Shown piece by piece: positions 1-12,432 of a DNA stretch of 64,000 nt. Numbering within the stretch: the first letter of the stretch is position 1; each line of letters opens with the position of its first letter. Position numbers and translations under genes: made by a program. The notes beneath the pieces were generated by a model that saw only the letters and a list, made by a program, of their open reading frames with translations, was not told where the DNA came from and made no database searches. Origin of the DNA: Parasponia andersonii (lineage: Eukaryota > Streptophyta > Magnoliopsida > Rosales > Cannabaceae); NCBI GenBank assembly GCA_002914805.1, contig JXTB01000071.1, positions 859,786-923,785 on the forward strand, in the 5' to 3' direction.

Positions 1-2215
1 AAACTGATAAATATTGTTGTTTTATGCATAACCAATAAAAATGCAATCAACAGTTTTGGACCAATTTTTACCTTCGTAGGTGTTGATACGGCCACTTTAG
101 TAAGATATTCTCATATTTATAAATATTTTTATGGGATAGCTTTCTTCCTTTCCACAACTCATATGGAGTTTTTTCTATTTTCTTTTTGGGTACCTTATTC
201 AAAAAGTAATTGGCCGTCAAAATGACTTCTCCTCACATATTCTGGGTAACTCAAAACTTATCAACATTGTATTAATCATTTCTTTCATGGTACGATTTTT
301 CACTCAGCAACTCCATTTAACTGAGGTGAGTAAGGTGTTGTAGCTTCGTGTATAATTCTGTACTATATACAAATTTCCTCAAAAAGTGAATCATACTCTT
401 CAGCTCGATCATTTCTTAGCACCTTAATTTTCTTATTGAGTTGATTCTTAATCTTGTTCTTATATAGAACAAACTTCTCTATAGCTTCATCCTTGGATTT
501 TAGCAAATACACATAATAATATTTTATGCTATCATCGATAAAAGTAATAAAATACTTATTGTCTTCCTTTATTTGTATAAATTTTAAATTACAAATGTTA
601 CTGTGAATCAAATCAAGGAGTATAATATTCCTCTCGACACTTTGAAATGATAACCTAGTCTGCTTTGCTTTAACACAAGTTTCACATTTGTGTTTTGAAT
701 CAATATTAGAAATGAGTATGTGGTTTAAATTAATCTAATAAAATATCATAATTAATGTGTCATAATCTACCATACTATAGACTCAAGCAAATAAGGAAAA
801 GAGCTGGCTTTATTATTATTTAGCTTAATAGTCATTATATTCAGTTTAATAAAGCCCATCACATACATCATCCTTCCCTACATACATCTTACTCTTAGAA
901 AAAACAACTTTATTTGACCCGAATACCATGCGGAATTCATATTTATTCAGCAATGAACCAGACACTAAATTCTTGCAAATCTCCGGCATAGACAGCATAT
1001 CGTTCAAAGTCAGCTCATTTCTAAAGGTCATTTTTCAGGACCGTCTTGCCTTAGCCTTCCACAATGAATGTTGCATAGTTTCTCATAAATAACTTCTTTC
1101 CGTTTCCAAGCAGTTTGAAAGAAGTGAACAAACGTTTGTCTGAACATATATGTCGAGTGCACCGGTGTCAAATCACCATTCTTTAGGATTAGACCCAACT
1201 AAGTTCACTTTAAAAACTACTGCACAAAGGTCTATGTCTGAAACCTCTTGTGTAATTTCATCCACTATATTGGCTTCATTCTTCTTCTTCTTTAGAAGTC
1301 AATAGCTTGAAGCCTTATGACCTATCTTGCCAATTTAAGCACTTTTCTTAGAATTTTTGCTTCTTGCCTACTCCACCTTTGGGCCCTAACTTCTGGCTTG
1401 GTTTTTTCTGTTTATTCTTCTTCACTTTAGATCATTGAGAATGTTCTACAATATTTACCTTAGCCATAGGCATTTAATATATTTAATATTTAATTCAAGA
1501 ATACAAAGACTAGTTGAAGTTTGTTGTCTTTCTCAATGCGAAGTCAAACAACAAGCTCCTCAAGGCTCATTATCTTTCGCTTGTGTTTGAGGAAGCTTTT
1601 GAAATCCTTCCATGTAGGGGGTAGCTTTTCAATGCAGTAGCTACTTAGAAGGGTTCATATGTGACCATCCCCTCACCCTAAATTTCATGAAGAATCAATT
1701 GAAACTTTTGAACTTGATTGATTACTATTTTAGAATTGACCATTTTAAAGTCTAGAAAGCATCCCACCACAAAGTTTTTGGACCCATCATCCTCGGTCTT
1801 ATATTTATGGCCAAATAACTCCCATAATTTTTTTGCCGACTTCTTATTATGATATACTTCGTATAGAGAATCGGTTAAACCATTTATTACATAATTACGG
1901 CACAGGTAGTTTGACTATTTCCAAGTATTAAACACAACGATGACTTGGAAGTCTTGCTCATTCTAGTTGGCTTTTGGAGTCTTCTCAGTTAAAAATCTTG
2001 CAAGGATTAATATGGTCAGATAAAATAATATCTTTTGTTACCACATGTTGAAGTTCAACCTATTGAACTTCGCAGGCTTCTCTCCATAGTACACTACTGG
2101 TACCACTAGAGTCACAATAAGGGTTGGCATTTAAGCCATAATATGAGCAGGCACATGGGCCACAACAGTATTATTTGATTCATTTGTCATTTCTAAAAAA
2201 GAATAACAAATCCAA
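1..2215 (-). mobile_element. Ty1/copia retrotransposon fossil, internal part (gag to integrase)
   Basis: Read on the minus strand, the stretch near 2195 opens like a copia gag polyprotein, with a start similar to MTNES and a stretch resembling GEKPxKFNxLNF. A degraded zinc-knuckle region follows near 1290-1345. At 611-363 there is a clear piece of copia integrase core (HSNICNLKFIQ, then KYFITFIDDS and YYYVYLLKSK). The order gag, zinc knuckle, integrase is that of Ty1/copia. The window edge cuts the element before reverse transcriptase. It looks old and broken, with roughly ten or more breaks. I infer no expression. Family assignment is confident; the exact lineage is not. Confidence 0.85.
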
Positions 2216-3156
2216 TAAGATTTCTTTTTCTAAAAATAAATGGTAATAATTAAAATAACTCAATAGACACACTTTCAAGAAAGACCACAGAGGGGTCACA
2301 AATGATCCTACTTAAAATCAAGCCTCCTTAAACAGAATTTGTCTAAATTGTAATTGTTTAATTATCAGAATTTATTAAACAAATATCTCTAATCACAATA
2401 CACAAATTCCAGATATATTATATAAAGCAATAACATATAAAGACACGTAATTGTTTTAAGATTGTTACTAAAAATTATTGTAAATAATAATAAATCTAGA
2501 AAAGTAAGTATTATAAAAATAAAGCAAATTATATAACTAAATTTAATCACAATTTTATAGTGATAATAATAATAATAATTTAAAATAACATAGGTATTTG
2601 AGGAAACTAAACTGAGTCTTGTGTTTGACATAATTTTCTTAAAATAGTTATGCCTTCTTACCGGGATGTCTAGAGAAATACCAAACAACGTCTGTTTCCC
2701 AGGATAAAATAGTTCATAAATGGTAAGGTCGCACTAACTTGTTATTTTCAACGAACTGAGCAATGTTGAAACTCTACCACTAGAACTCAAGAGAGCTCAG
2801 CCATACCGAAAAGGAAGAACTCCAACTATCTAACTACCAACTAACTATTTCCTAACTGCCATAAAGAAAATAAGGAAGAAATAAGTGAAATGCTTTGGTG
2901 TGTATAAAAGTGAAATTGAATGTCTCCTTTTATAGTATCCATAGGGAAACTAAACCATTAACATGACTGAAAAACGTTTGGCTATTACCTCCAATTTATG
3001 AGGAAAACTTGGGCTTTTCAAACTGACATTTGCACCCACAAGACATGTGGGCCCATACAAGTGTATGCTATTCGACCCATGATTTGTACCTTTCCTTACA
3101 TGGGTATGCAAGAGAGAGCCTCTTAGTTTACTAAGTTACTAATTTAAAGTTAAACA
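2216..3156 (-). repeat. Probable 5' LTR of the copia fossil
   Basis: This stretch lies directly before the gag start on the minus strand. A segment near 2270-2340 resembles another copia LTR segment in this window near 50680-50745, including the words ggtcacaa/gatcacaa followed by a cctac run and an acagaattt run. A TATA-like ctataaaag on the minus strand lies near 2930. The outer end may be at about 3156 (minus strand tgtttaac), but I see no clean target duplication and no clear tRNA-primer site, so both edges are approximate. Confidence 0.55.
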
Positions 3157-4150
3157 ACTTTATATATACACCTTTACCATATACTATTTTTTCTACGTGA
3201 GACTTCTTTCACTTCTAATGATTTTTCTATTCCAATCTCTCCGCTTTGTGTTTCAACTTATCATTCATCAAAGCTCTATTTTAAGTACATGAATTATTTC
3301 AATATATTCGCGAAGAAGAACACAATACCATAATGAGTCTATGTTAACACGAAGTAGATCCCACTCATTTCTATACCTTAAATGGCTATTTACAATGGTC
3401 TTTCAAACCATTTTCTAATATATTAAAATATAACATGTGTTTTAGATCTATGATGCAAATATTAGATGATTTTTGTTGCTTGCAATGCTTTTTTTTTTTT
3501 TTTAATGGCCAAAATAACGTTTGTTATAGTGCTAATATGTTATTGACAACAATAGATACATCGGAGATGTTTAAGAATTTTGTAATTTAAATCCTTAAGA
3601 TTTGAGTTCTGTAAAATTATACTTTTAAGAATCAAATTTTAAAAAATATCGTATATTTGATGTCAATTTTGAGTGATTTATGATTTATGCTATTGGAAGA
3701 TAAAATTGCCCTTCATATCTTTTTTTTTTTTTTAAGTAAACAGAATAAATGAAAATTTAATTCAACAAAAACAAAATGATAAAACTAAAATTAAGAAAAA
3801 ACAAATAAGCAGTAGAGAACATGTTTATTAAATAAATGCAAATTTTTAGTATGAATTTCATGTCCACAAAAACAATAATAAGAAAGCAAATCTTCTAATA
3901 AAGAGTTAGTTCGTCATTATTCTAATATGATTTTATAGAAATTGGCAACTTGAATATCTATAATTTAATAGAGCTCAAAACTTTTAGAATTTTGTTCGCA
4001 GAAAGTACCCCTCATGGAGTTTCTTTTTGCACACAAGAAAGAATAAAAATCAAAAAAAGAAAAAAAAAAGGTATATTTATACAGAAACAGACAGGAAAAA
4101 AAATAAGTAAATTTAAAAAAAATAAAAATAAAAATTGGAACAAGAAAGCA
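3157..4150. other. AT-rich intergenic DNA upstream of WHY1
   Basis: This stretch is AT-rich with homopolymer T runs near 3489-3503 and 3720-3733. I see no open frame of note, no RNA gene and no clear transposon end. Its right part must contain the WHY1 promoter; a few TATA-like words are present (for example tatttata near 4072) but I cannot choose the used one. Confidence 0.5.
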
Positions 4151-4159
4151 TTAGCCGGG

Positions 4160-4215
4160 AAAAAGGGGAGAGAGAGAGAGGGAAAGAGAAAAAAGCAATA
4201 GGCAGAGGGGTTAGG
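4160..4215 (+). promoter_or_regulatory. Purine-rich GA tract, likely WHY1 5' UTR
   Basis: A gagagagagag run followed by purines sits just before the WHY1 start codon. GA/CT-rich leaders next to the start are common in plant 5' UTRs and can bind GAGA-type BBR/BPC factors. Assignment to the leader is inferred from its position only. Confidence 0.4.
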
Positions 4216-7200
4216 ATGATGATGGTGATGCGACCATATTCGCTATCTTCTTCTTCTTCCCCATTCCTAGTCACCACCCAAAACCCTAATTTGTGCCTTA
4301 GCCATTCCTTCTACTCGTCTCCATTTCCCTTAACCAGTGGTTTTAACTTCGACATTTCTCGCTTCTCTGCTAACCCTAAGTCGGTCAGGAAGAGACTCTT
4401 CTTGAAATGCCGCCAGAGCGACAACTTCGAGCAGCAGAAGTTCAATACCACCACTGCTCCCAACAATGACTCTTCCTTCGCCTCCCAAACTTCCCCTAGA
4501 GGTATCCCCTAATCCATTTCAATATATCTATATCTATATAAATATATATATATATATATATGTATATGTTCTGTTTGTCTGCCGAGATAAAAGTTTCTGA
4601 GGCTTTGCTTGGTTTCCCGGAAAATATTGGTAAAGGCCGAAATTTGAACCACTTTGCCTGCCCCTTTTACTTGTCTGAGCTTATTTCAGTTGATTGGCCA
4701 ATTTGGTTTCGGTGGCTAAAATTCACTAGGCTATGTTTGGAACTTAGATTTTATTAGGGGAAAAAATTGTAAGAAAAAAGTTGAAAGAAAGAGAGATAGA
4801 AAATATTTTTCTAAAATTCTATAAAATTTAGTTTTCAAAAACTTTTTTTCGTAATCTTTTCGTTATAATCTAAATCTTGAAAACATCTTTTACAGAATCT
4901 CTATAAAAATTTTTCCTTCAATCTTTAATAAAATCCAAATAAAAGAAAAGAAAATTCCTAAGAATTTATTTTTTTTCATCCCTAAAATTCAAGATCCAAA
5001 CGGAGCATTAGTGCATGAGGAAACAAAGTTCTTTATATGTTTGGGCACATATACTGGGCACCAATTCAGTAGTGTTTGGCCAATAAAAATTTACTATACA
5101 CATTTTTTTTTATAGTAAAAAGTAAGAGAAAAATAACATTAACGATATACATATTTTCATTTTCATGTAATTTAGTATAGCTGTTAGATTATTATTAGAC
5201 GATGAGACTAAAAAAAATATTTACACGTAAGTAAAAAAAAAAGAATAGCTACTGGATTGACAGCCATATATATGTATATATTTGCTTTTTCGTAATGAAG
5301 CAGGGCCAAGTATAGTTTTTCACTTTTTGTATGGATTGTTTGTACAGGTGGTCAATTACCGGCTAGATTTTTTGTGGGTCACTCGATATATAAAGGAAAG
5401 GCTGCTCTTACGGTAGAGCCCAGGGCTCCGGAATTCACAGCTCTAGATGTATATGTCTGACTGATATTATTATTGTTGTTGTTATTATTATTATTATTGT
5501 TGTTGTTCTTTTTTCTATAAAATTAAACTTTGTTTTGATTTACAATATGCCTTATTGATGTTTAACTCGGTTTATGGTATTGCTTGTTCTGTAATGGTGC
5601 TGGTTCTGGGACAGTCAGGGGCATTCAAAGTGTCCAAAGAAGGTTTTGTACTGCTTCAGTTTGCTCCTGCAGCAGGTGTTCGTGTATATGATTGGAGCAG
5701 GAAGCAGGTATTTATGATGTTTTGTTGTTTTGAAGAGAGTTTTAATGTATGTGTACGTTTTAATTTTGAAGTGCATTTGTTTTGTCTGGTGTGTTAATTT
5801 AAAGGTGGAGCGTTTTCTAAAGCACAACATGTTTTTTTAACTTTCAATCCACCTCCATGCATGTTAATATTCATGATGTTTGTTGTTTTGAATAGAGTTT
5901 AGCGAATGACAAACTCTTGTTTTATTGGTCTTTCGTTATGGTTTTAAGCCCTCCCGTTTAAGACACCTTGAAGAATAGGAAATGAAAGTTTACTTCTAGA
6001 GAAGATCTTTATAAGCCCTCCAAATTCTATAACTTGATTTTCTCAGTTCGTTTCTTTTTCTTAAGAGTTTTGTTTTGCTCTTTCTTTATCTATATATAAA
6101 ATAGAGAGAGTTGGGGTGTTGCTTTCAAAATGAATATTTGTTGTCAGAATCTTGTTCCAAAAGGCAGGTAGTTGCTCTTTCCATTCTTGCTTGGCTGAGG
6201 CTTGGTATTAACCATCTAATGCGTTTTAAATATTTCCTAGCCTAACTGAACCCTGTTTGGCTGATGTGTGTTTTATATTATGATACATAAATGCGCTTAT
6301 GCACATATCAATTTTGTAGATTGATGTTAACTCCTTAAATGTAGGTTTTCTCACTATCAGTTACAGAAATTGGAAGTTTGATCAGCCTTGGTGCTAGGGA
6401 TTCCTGTGAATTTTTTCATGACCCTTTCAAGGGGAAAAGGTGCGGTTTTCATTTAGAAAAAGAAAAAATTCACTTCTGAAATAAAGAATCAAATTCAGCT
6501 ATCAAGTTAAAGAATTATATCCGCCTCATTTGCCTTTATGCTTGTTATAGATATATGTGAGTTTGGTGTTACCTGTGTTAATCTGTTTCTAGTTAATATT
6601 AGGGAAGCAAATAAAGAAATTCTTCTGTTTTCAGTGAGGAGGGTCAGGTCAGGAAGGTGCTGAAGGTGGAGCCTCTTCCAGATGGATCTGGACACTTTTT
6701 TAACCTCAGTAATTCTTCTTTCCACTCTCTTTTTAAGACTTTGTATTAATACTTGTGTCGCTTTGTTAATCCCCCCCCCCCCAGTGGTAGCTTTATCATG
6801 TTTAATGATATATGCCATTGTGAAACATTACTTTTTGGTCTATCTATCTGCACCAAGTCATACTGTCGTGTTTCTTTGATGTTGTAACATGTATGAATCT
6901 GGGTTTCCCCGTTGTCGATAGAAGTGTAGAGATTGCAATTAGAACTTGATAAATACTTGTATGCTAATCTCAGTATATTATCTATGATAACTTGGCCAAG
7001 TTTTTGCATGCTAGCTTTTAAAGATTGATAGTAAATAATTCCCAAAAGCTATTCTTTTTGGGTTGCCTAATTATTGCTGTTTTCCGATTGCTCAATTTCC
7101 TTTTCATTATCTGTAAAGTGATATCCTGGTTTGAAATTGGGCCATGTAATTTTCAATGCTTTCTATGTTCTTTATATATTGCCAGTCTCATCTCTCGTAT

Positions 7201-7785
7201 GCTAGTTATTTGGTTTTACCATATATTACCCTTTTATTATTTCGGAGAATTTGGATTTACTTGTTTCAACATATTTTTCCCGCTTGTTTTGCTGAAATAA
7301 TTATGGCGCTTTCTGTAGATGTTCAAAACAAGCTTATTAATTTGGATGAGAGCATTTATATACCGGTCACCAAAGCAGAGCATGCGGTTCTTAATTCAGC
7401 TTTCAACGTATGATTCGCTTCTCGTTCTCTCTCTCGTTGCTTATGATGTTTAGAGGTGTCAATCAATTGAGATGCTGCCTGAGAGTCTTATATATTGATA
7501 TATTGACTAAGCTAACTTGTCCTGATATTGTGCACATTTGCAGTACTCTCTTTGTATATGTCTTAGATATGGATAACTTGAAAATCAAACTGTAATCTCC
7601 GCACTCAAGCCGTCGTCTATGGTTATGGTTCTAACTTCTAACTTAGTTTCCTTTCTCTTTCTCAGTTTATCTTGCCGCACCTTATAGGCTGGAGCGCCTT
7701 TGCAAACTCCATAAAACCAGAAGATACAAGTCGTGGGAATAATGCTAGTCCTAGATTTGGGGGTGACTACGAATGGAAGCGATAG
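4216..7785 (+). CDS. WHY1: WHIRLY1-type ssDNA-binding protein, plastid (7 exons)
   Basis: Exons read as 4216-4501, 5348-5448, 5615-5707, 6345-6439, 6635-6708, 7319-7407 and 7666-7785; all introns are GT-AG, phases close, and the product is 285 residues. The first ~60 residues are rich in Ser and basic residues and poor in acids, as in a plastid transit peptide. The Whirly domain starts near residue 103 ([23 protein letters not shown]); the DNA-contact motif KGKAALT is at 111-117. It continues through [34 protein letters not shown] and [18 protein letters not shown] to [20 protein letters not shown], ending GGDYEWKR. Whirly proteins form 24-mers on single-stranded DNA and RNA, guard plastid genome stability, and WHY1 (pTAC1) also acts in nuclear defence gene control. 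Start chosen as the first Met of the in-frame [10 protein letters not shown]. One oddity: the exon 5/6 junction yields Asn where the family usually has Ser (NLNVQNKL). Intron 1 carries two MITEs. WHY3 is the main alternative name. Confidence 0.95.
4728..4997. mobile_element. MITE in WHY1 intron 1 (ends related to TGTTTGGA)
   Basis: The left end reads ggctatgtttggaacttaga and the right end, reversed, reads tgctccgtttggatcttgaa; these are imperfect inverted terminal repeats. The interior is AT-rich and non-coding. Terminal motifs of the form GGCNNNGTTTGGA are common in plant non-autonomous hAT or PIF/Harbinger elements. Flanking trinucleotides are not clear enough to assign a superfamily. It lies wholly inside intron 1 and does not touch the splice sites. 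Confidence 0.6.
5056..5265 (+). mobile_element. MITE, (TA)n-associated family, copy A (in WHY1 intron 1)
   Basis: It begins gggcaccaattcagtag and ends ctactggattgacagcc, giving imperfect inverted ends. The same family occurs twice near 44242-44729, with the shared inner words ggccaataaaaattta, agtaaaaagtaagaga and cattaa. The right flank is a TA-rich run (atatatatgtatata). No coding capacity. This copy is more diverged than the two at 44 kb. Confidence 0.75.
6771..6784 (+). repeat. Poly-C run ending in AG inside WHY1 intron 5
   Basis: Twelve C residues are followed directly by AG. A pyrimidine tract plus AG resembles a splice acceptor, but it lies 62 bp into the intron, and the downstream frame does not match the Whirly domain, so the true acceptor is at 7318. 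Homopolymer length may be inexact in the assembly. Confidence 0.6.
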
Positions 7786-10310
7786 TTATAATTGCAGGCT
7801 CTCAAGACATGGTGCATAGGAATAGGATGGACTTTTCATATCGGCATTTTCCACTGTATTTATCCCGATAAAGTAGCAATATCCTCCCAAAATTTTGGCA
7901 CCATTTTGTTTTTGCGTACCTTTTTTGCCCCCTGAATGGAAGGTAGAATAGAGATTGAGTAGGAAATATCTGACGATTTTATTCATTACTGATATTTTTT
8001 TTATGTGCTAATTTACCACATTTGATTGCGGACTAGTTGGGAGAAAGAACACACGATTACTAAGATTAGAAATTTGAAACAGTGATTCTTTTTTACAAGA
8101 TTTTTACCCCTTAATTAAAAAAAATAAGTATTTTGGATTAGTATTTACAAAAATCAATTGGGTTTGTCTTTTAGATATTCGATAAGATGGGCGGTTTGTT
8201 TTTGTCCTCGCAACTCAAAATGACACAACTCGTTAACGTTTTGTTAGATTGCAAGAGGCTTGTGTGTGTGTGTGTTTCTTTTTTATAGTGTATCAAATGG
8301 TTAACAATTTGAGACTTATTGACCATCCAGTGACCATCCAAGTCTTAAACTTGGCGTTCTGAGGATTAATTGCTGGGTTGAAGCCCTCTTTGTCAAGAAA
8401 GTATTTTAAGAGAAAAAGAGGTCCAAGTTCTAGTATTGTATCCTCAACAGGAAAGAAGTCTACGTCTTTTGCTCGTTATTAAGTCTAACATTCGTAGTTT
8501 TTCAGCATTAAATGTCAAATATTTGTGGTCATTGGGCACCGAAATGTAATGTGGTCACCAACTTTAATGTTGAGGAGGTTCAAAATTTGAATTGCCCTCC
8601 CTTTTATAAAATCAAAACCTCTGGATTAAATATAATTGCTACAGGGATATATAATTAAGAACGAATAGAAATACTTGTTACATCTTAATATCTTATCACT
8701 ACCAACGTAAAGTCCAATCTTTAAATAGTAGTTAGTTGTGATATTGTTAATTACTGCACTCAGTTCTCTAACTCAACGAAGTAAAAAAAACTTGTGTTAT
8801 TAATGAACTTTCGCTTCTTTTATTACTTACGATAGTCCATTAACGTCATGGGATTATAAGAAACATTGAATATAAGCATCAATATAATGGCTTAGGTACA
8901 ACTAAACATAACGTTAATTGCTAGCTATTTGTTTCTAGTGATGGTTAATTAGTCGATCTAGCTACTTAGACTAGTATTTTGGAGTCTTCTAAAATTAGTA
9001 ATTAGATCTACCGCTGGCTAGTCACTGATGATCTAACAATTATTAAATATTTCAATTAATAGCACTAAGCAGTAAAAGAATATTTTCGACGTAATTTATA
9101 CGAGACAGTACTCTTGTTGTTTTTCCTTTTCTTTTTGGGTGTAAAAACTCGTTTTTCTTTCATACAAATAATTAAGAGCATAATTCTATGATGACCAAAG
9201 CATATAACAAATCCACTATTATATTTATAGAAAAATAAAAAGCATATATAGTCAAATGTATCCAAATTACTGTATATATTTTCTTAATTAGTTACCATGT
9301 ATGACATATTGATTCATGTCCTGAGCACGTCTTAACTACACGTGGCCATGATACTACTCTTCAATTCATTTTTCTCAATCTTTAAACAATGTAATAAGTG
9401 ATAACATGTATGATCGGAAGAAATAAAATTAAACATTAATATTATTGGGGAAACAGCACATATTATTGGCGGTATTCGAGCATTTGAAAGGGCATTGACT
9501 TCGATGAATTTATTGGACAACATTCAATTTCGTAGAATTAGTTTATAATCCGGGGTATAAAATAACGCTTTAATTTGGAATTAAGCCGCTATAATAAGAT
9601 TGAGCAAATTATATATAGTTCTTGTGCGCATGCGATAATACTATACATATAATATTTAATAACAATCTGTATTAGTACTTCACCAAATTGATTTTTTCAA
9701 TCTTTTTTGTTTTTTTGTTTTTTGAAGTTAAGGTCAATGTGTTAATTTTATTGAAATTGATAGAATAAATCATTTTTCAACTACTTGATTGTCATTCATT
9801 GACCTAGGCTAATACAATATTATCCCACTTGGATTTAGTTTATTACGTATTAAAAATGTCGATAAAGTTTCAAAGGCTTTTTAATTGGGAGTTCTTATTG
9901 AGTGATCGGTGCGCTCCTAGGCATGTGCTCATGGGTTATCCTACCGTTGATTTTGGCTGTCAATACAATCCTACTTTTAGTTTAGTAACCAGTTGGTCTC
10001 TTAGATTTCGTTAACTTAAATGTGTTCATTAGAAAACCATATTTTGGGCTAACTAGCACTTAATTAATTAATGGTTATATTCAGCTACAAGTTAAAACTA
10101 GAAGCACGTCAATGACTGCTTCAAAATGGTAATTTTATTATAAATCAAAGCTAAATTTCAAATCAATATACTTCCTTAAAAATTAGATCCAAAACTTGCA
10201 TGATGAGAACTACTATAATGAATTCATTGAAAAAAAAAACTACTAATGAATTAATTAACAGAGGAAAGCATATACACATATACATACATACATATATATA
10301 TAAATATATA
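7786..10310. other. Intergenic DNA downstream of WHY1, no gene seen
   Basis: The first few hundred bases should hold the WHY1 3' UTR. The remainder is AT-rich, with a short (gt)n run near 8259-8272. Open frames here are short, without family resemblance on either strand. No RNA gene or clear transposon end was recognised. Confidence 0.5.
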
Positions 10311-10460
10311 TATAACCATAAATCCAGAAGCATAAAAAATATACGCGCACAGATAGTGTAAGAGGGGTTTTATATATATAACCATATATATATATATATA
10401 TATAACCATAAATCCAGAAGCATCAAAAATATACACGCACAGATAGTGTAAGTGAGGGTT
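10311..10460. repeat. Two-copy tandem duplication with TA runs, 90-bp period
   Basis: The segment beginning tataaccataaatccagaag recurs 90 bp later (starts 10311 and 10401). The copies share agatagtgtaag and differ at a few positions, such as gcgcgcac-like versus acgcac-like words. Long (ta)n runs separate them, suggesting slippage or unequal exchange. Small open frames here are made only by the repeat. Confidence 0.85.
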
Positions 10461-12171
10461 TTTTTTTTTTTTTGTTTGTTTCGTTTGGTTTCGTTTTTTT
10501 TTTTAAAAGGAGTATGAGTGGCTTCAATGGTTTAAATGAGTACTAATTATGTTGAAGTGGCTATTTTTCTATGACTTAATTATGGAAGAACAAACAATGA
10601 GAAGGTTATTTATTTATTTTGCAAGGGTGCACATCGGTCATACATATACACATATATAGTTATTTTTAGGACTTTTTAGTCAAATGGCGGAATTTTGGAT
10701 GTTTGAATAATGATTTTTTTAAAATACTGTTAAAAAATAACTGAATTTTGAAATTATTTGAAAAATGCTTGTTTCTCATATTTAATAGATCAAAATATAT
10801 TGATTTATTTCTAAAAAATTGATTCAATTTTTAAAAAATATATCAACTAAAAAAAGGTCATTCCTCAAAAGAAAATTATAAAATGGCTGTTATTAGTATA
10901 AAAAATGGCCATTTTTTAAATTGGTCTAAAGACAGGACATTTCTTATAAATACTCTTATTTTTAACGAACGGTTGGTTGTCTATGAATTTTGAGACATAA
11001 TTAGTTTCATATCAGTGTGCATAAAAGCGCAAAACGTCGTAATATCTAAACACTATTTTTTCTAATCACATTACATGACTATGTCTGTTTGTTTAGTAGT
11101 CCAATAATAAACATTTCAATACATAATGTAATTCCCTCTCTCTTTTTTTTTTTTTTTTTTTTGGTTTTTTCTTTCTCATAATCAACTATCTTACTTGATC
11201 TACAAGTAATTAATTGGTTAATTTAATACACAAGTGCTTTCTGTCCAAGCTAGGATAGACTAATTAGGTCAACTTCTCTCTGTCTCTCCACTAATTAACT
11301 AGGTTTGTTGTACATACTGATAACTTAATTTAATTATAATTCAGTCTGTGATGAAGACCTCAGCTCAACCTCTCGCACAACATTTTGTAATTTTTGGGAA
11401 CGTGTTTTTGTCATTTACAATGAAAATAAGATTTCTTGTACGTTTTTTCACTTCGTACAATATTACTTACTGCCTCATCAACAACAGAAGTACAGTTACT
11501 TGTGGATAGTAGACTGAATAAACTAATTTATGTTATATTGTATAGGCCATACTCGTAGTCCTAGCTAATATCTCATCTACTAATAATAATAATAATAATA
11601 ATAATATTAATAATAATAATTGTCACTATTTGGCTTTTTGTGACCGGCCAACTTTGAATAAGCCACACCAGTATTTCAGATAAAACAAAATTACTGTGTT
11701 ATATATATTTGCATTAGTCCTTATTGCGTGAGGCTGCAGAACACAGTATTCATTATATGTCAAACCAGAACTAATTATATTTACAGCTAGCTTTATGATG
11801 AAGCACATGCAGCTAAAACTTTAGAGAAATTTTGGCCGAGTCTCTTTCGTTCACCTAGTATACGCAAAAATTTATACGTATATTATATCTTCTAATTAAT
11901 TTTACAATGAAAAAGGAAGAGAGAAAACAATATTTTTCTCAATTGATCAAATATTATCTCGATCGGAATGAGATGACCCTAATTATAACGTTCTCGAAAA
12001 GAGAGATTGAAATAAGTCAAACTTAAATTGTGAGGTTGTCAGATACGACGTGGATTTCATTGTCAAATTCTATATACGTAATTGTTCTTAAATTAGTTTG
12101 AACCGAACAACCTTTATTGTATTATTGACTTATATATATATATCCATATATATATATATATATATAGATGT
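10461..12171. other. AT-rich intergenic DNA, no gene seen
   Basis: It holds poly-T runs (near 10459-10473 and 11142-11162) and an (aat)n microsatellite at about 11579-11622. No open frame with family resemblance and no RNA gene was recognised. Confidence 0.5.
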
Positions 12172-12256
12172 NNNNNNNNNNNNNNNNNNNNNNNNNNNNN
12201 NNNNNNNNNNNNNNNNNNNNNNNNNNNNNNNNNNNNNNNNNNNNNNNNNNNNNNNN
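12172..12256. other. Assembly gap (85 N)
   Basis: A run of N preceded by (ta)n and followed by a tandem duplication; both flanks are repeat-like, which probably explains the gap. Confidence 1.
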
Positions 12257-12392
12257 ATGCATGTTCATCATTTTCTAATATTACTGCCAAAAAACACCCC
12301 CCTCCCCCAAAAAAAGGATAGATGCTATCAATTCTAGAAAGTGAAGACATTTATGCATGTTCATCATTTTCTAATATTACTGGCAAAAAAAT
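12257..12392. repeat. Direct repeat next to the gap, 97-bp period
   Basis: The words atgcatgttcatcattttct and aatattactg occur at 12257 and again at 12354 with one difference just after them (gccaaaa versus ggcaaaa). Two copies beside a gap suggest a longer array in the real chromosome. Confidence 0.85.
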
Positions 12393-12432
12393 GGAATTCT
12401 TAGCCAGTTGAAAGTGTTATTTGTATAGTATG

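Noticed and set aside
10251-10436. 61-residue minus-strand frame rich in Tyr and Ile
   Set aside because: Made by (ta)n runs and the 90-bp duplication.
12098-12350. Open frames running through the N gap
   Set aside because: They exist only because N codons are not stops; flanks are (ta)n and repeat.
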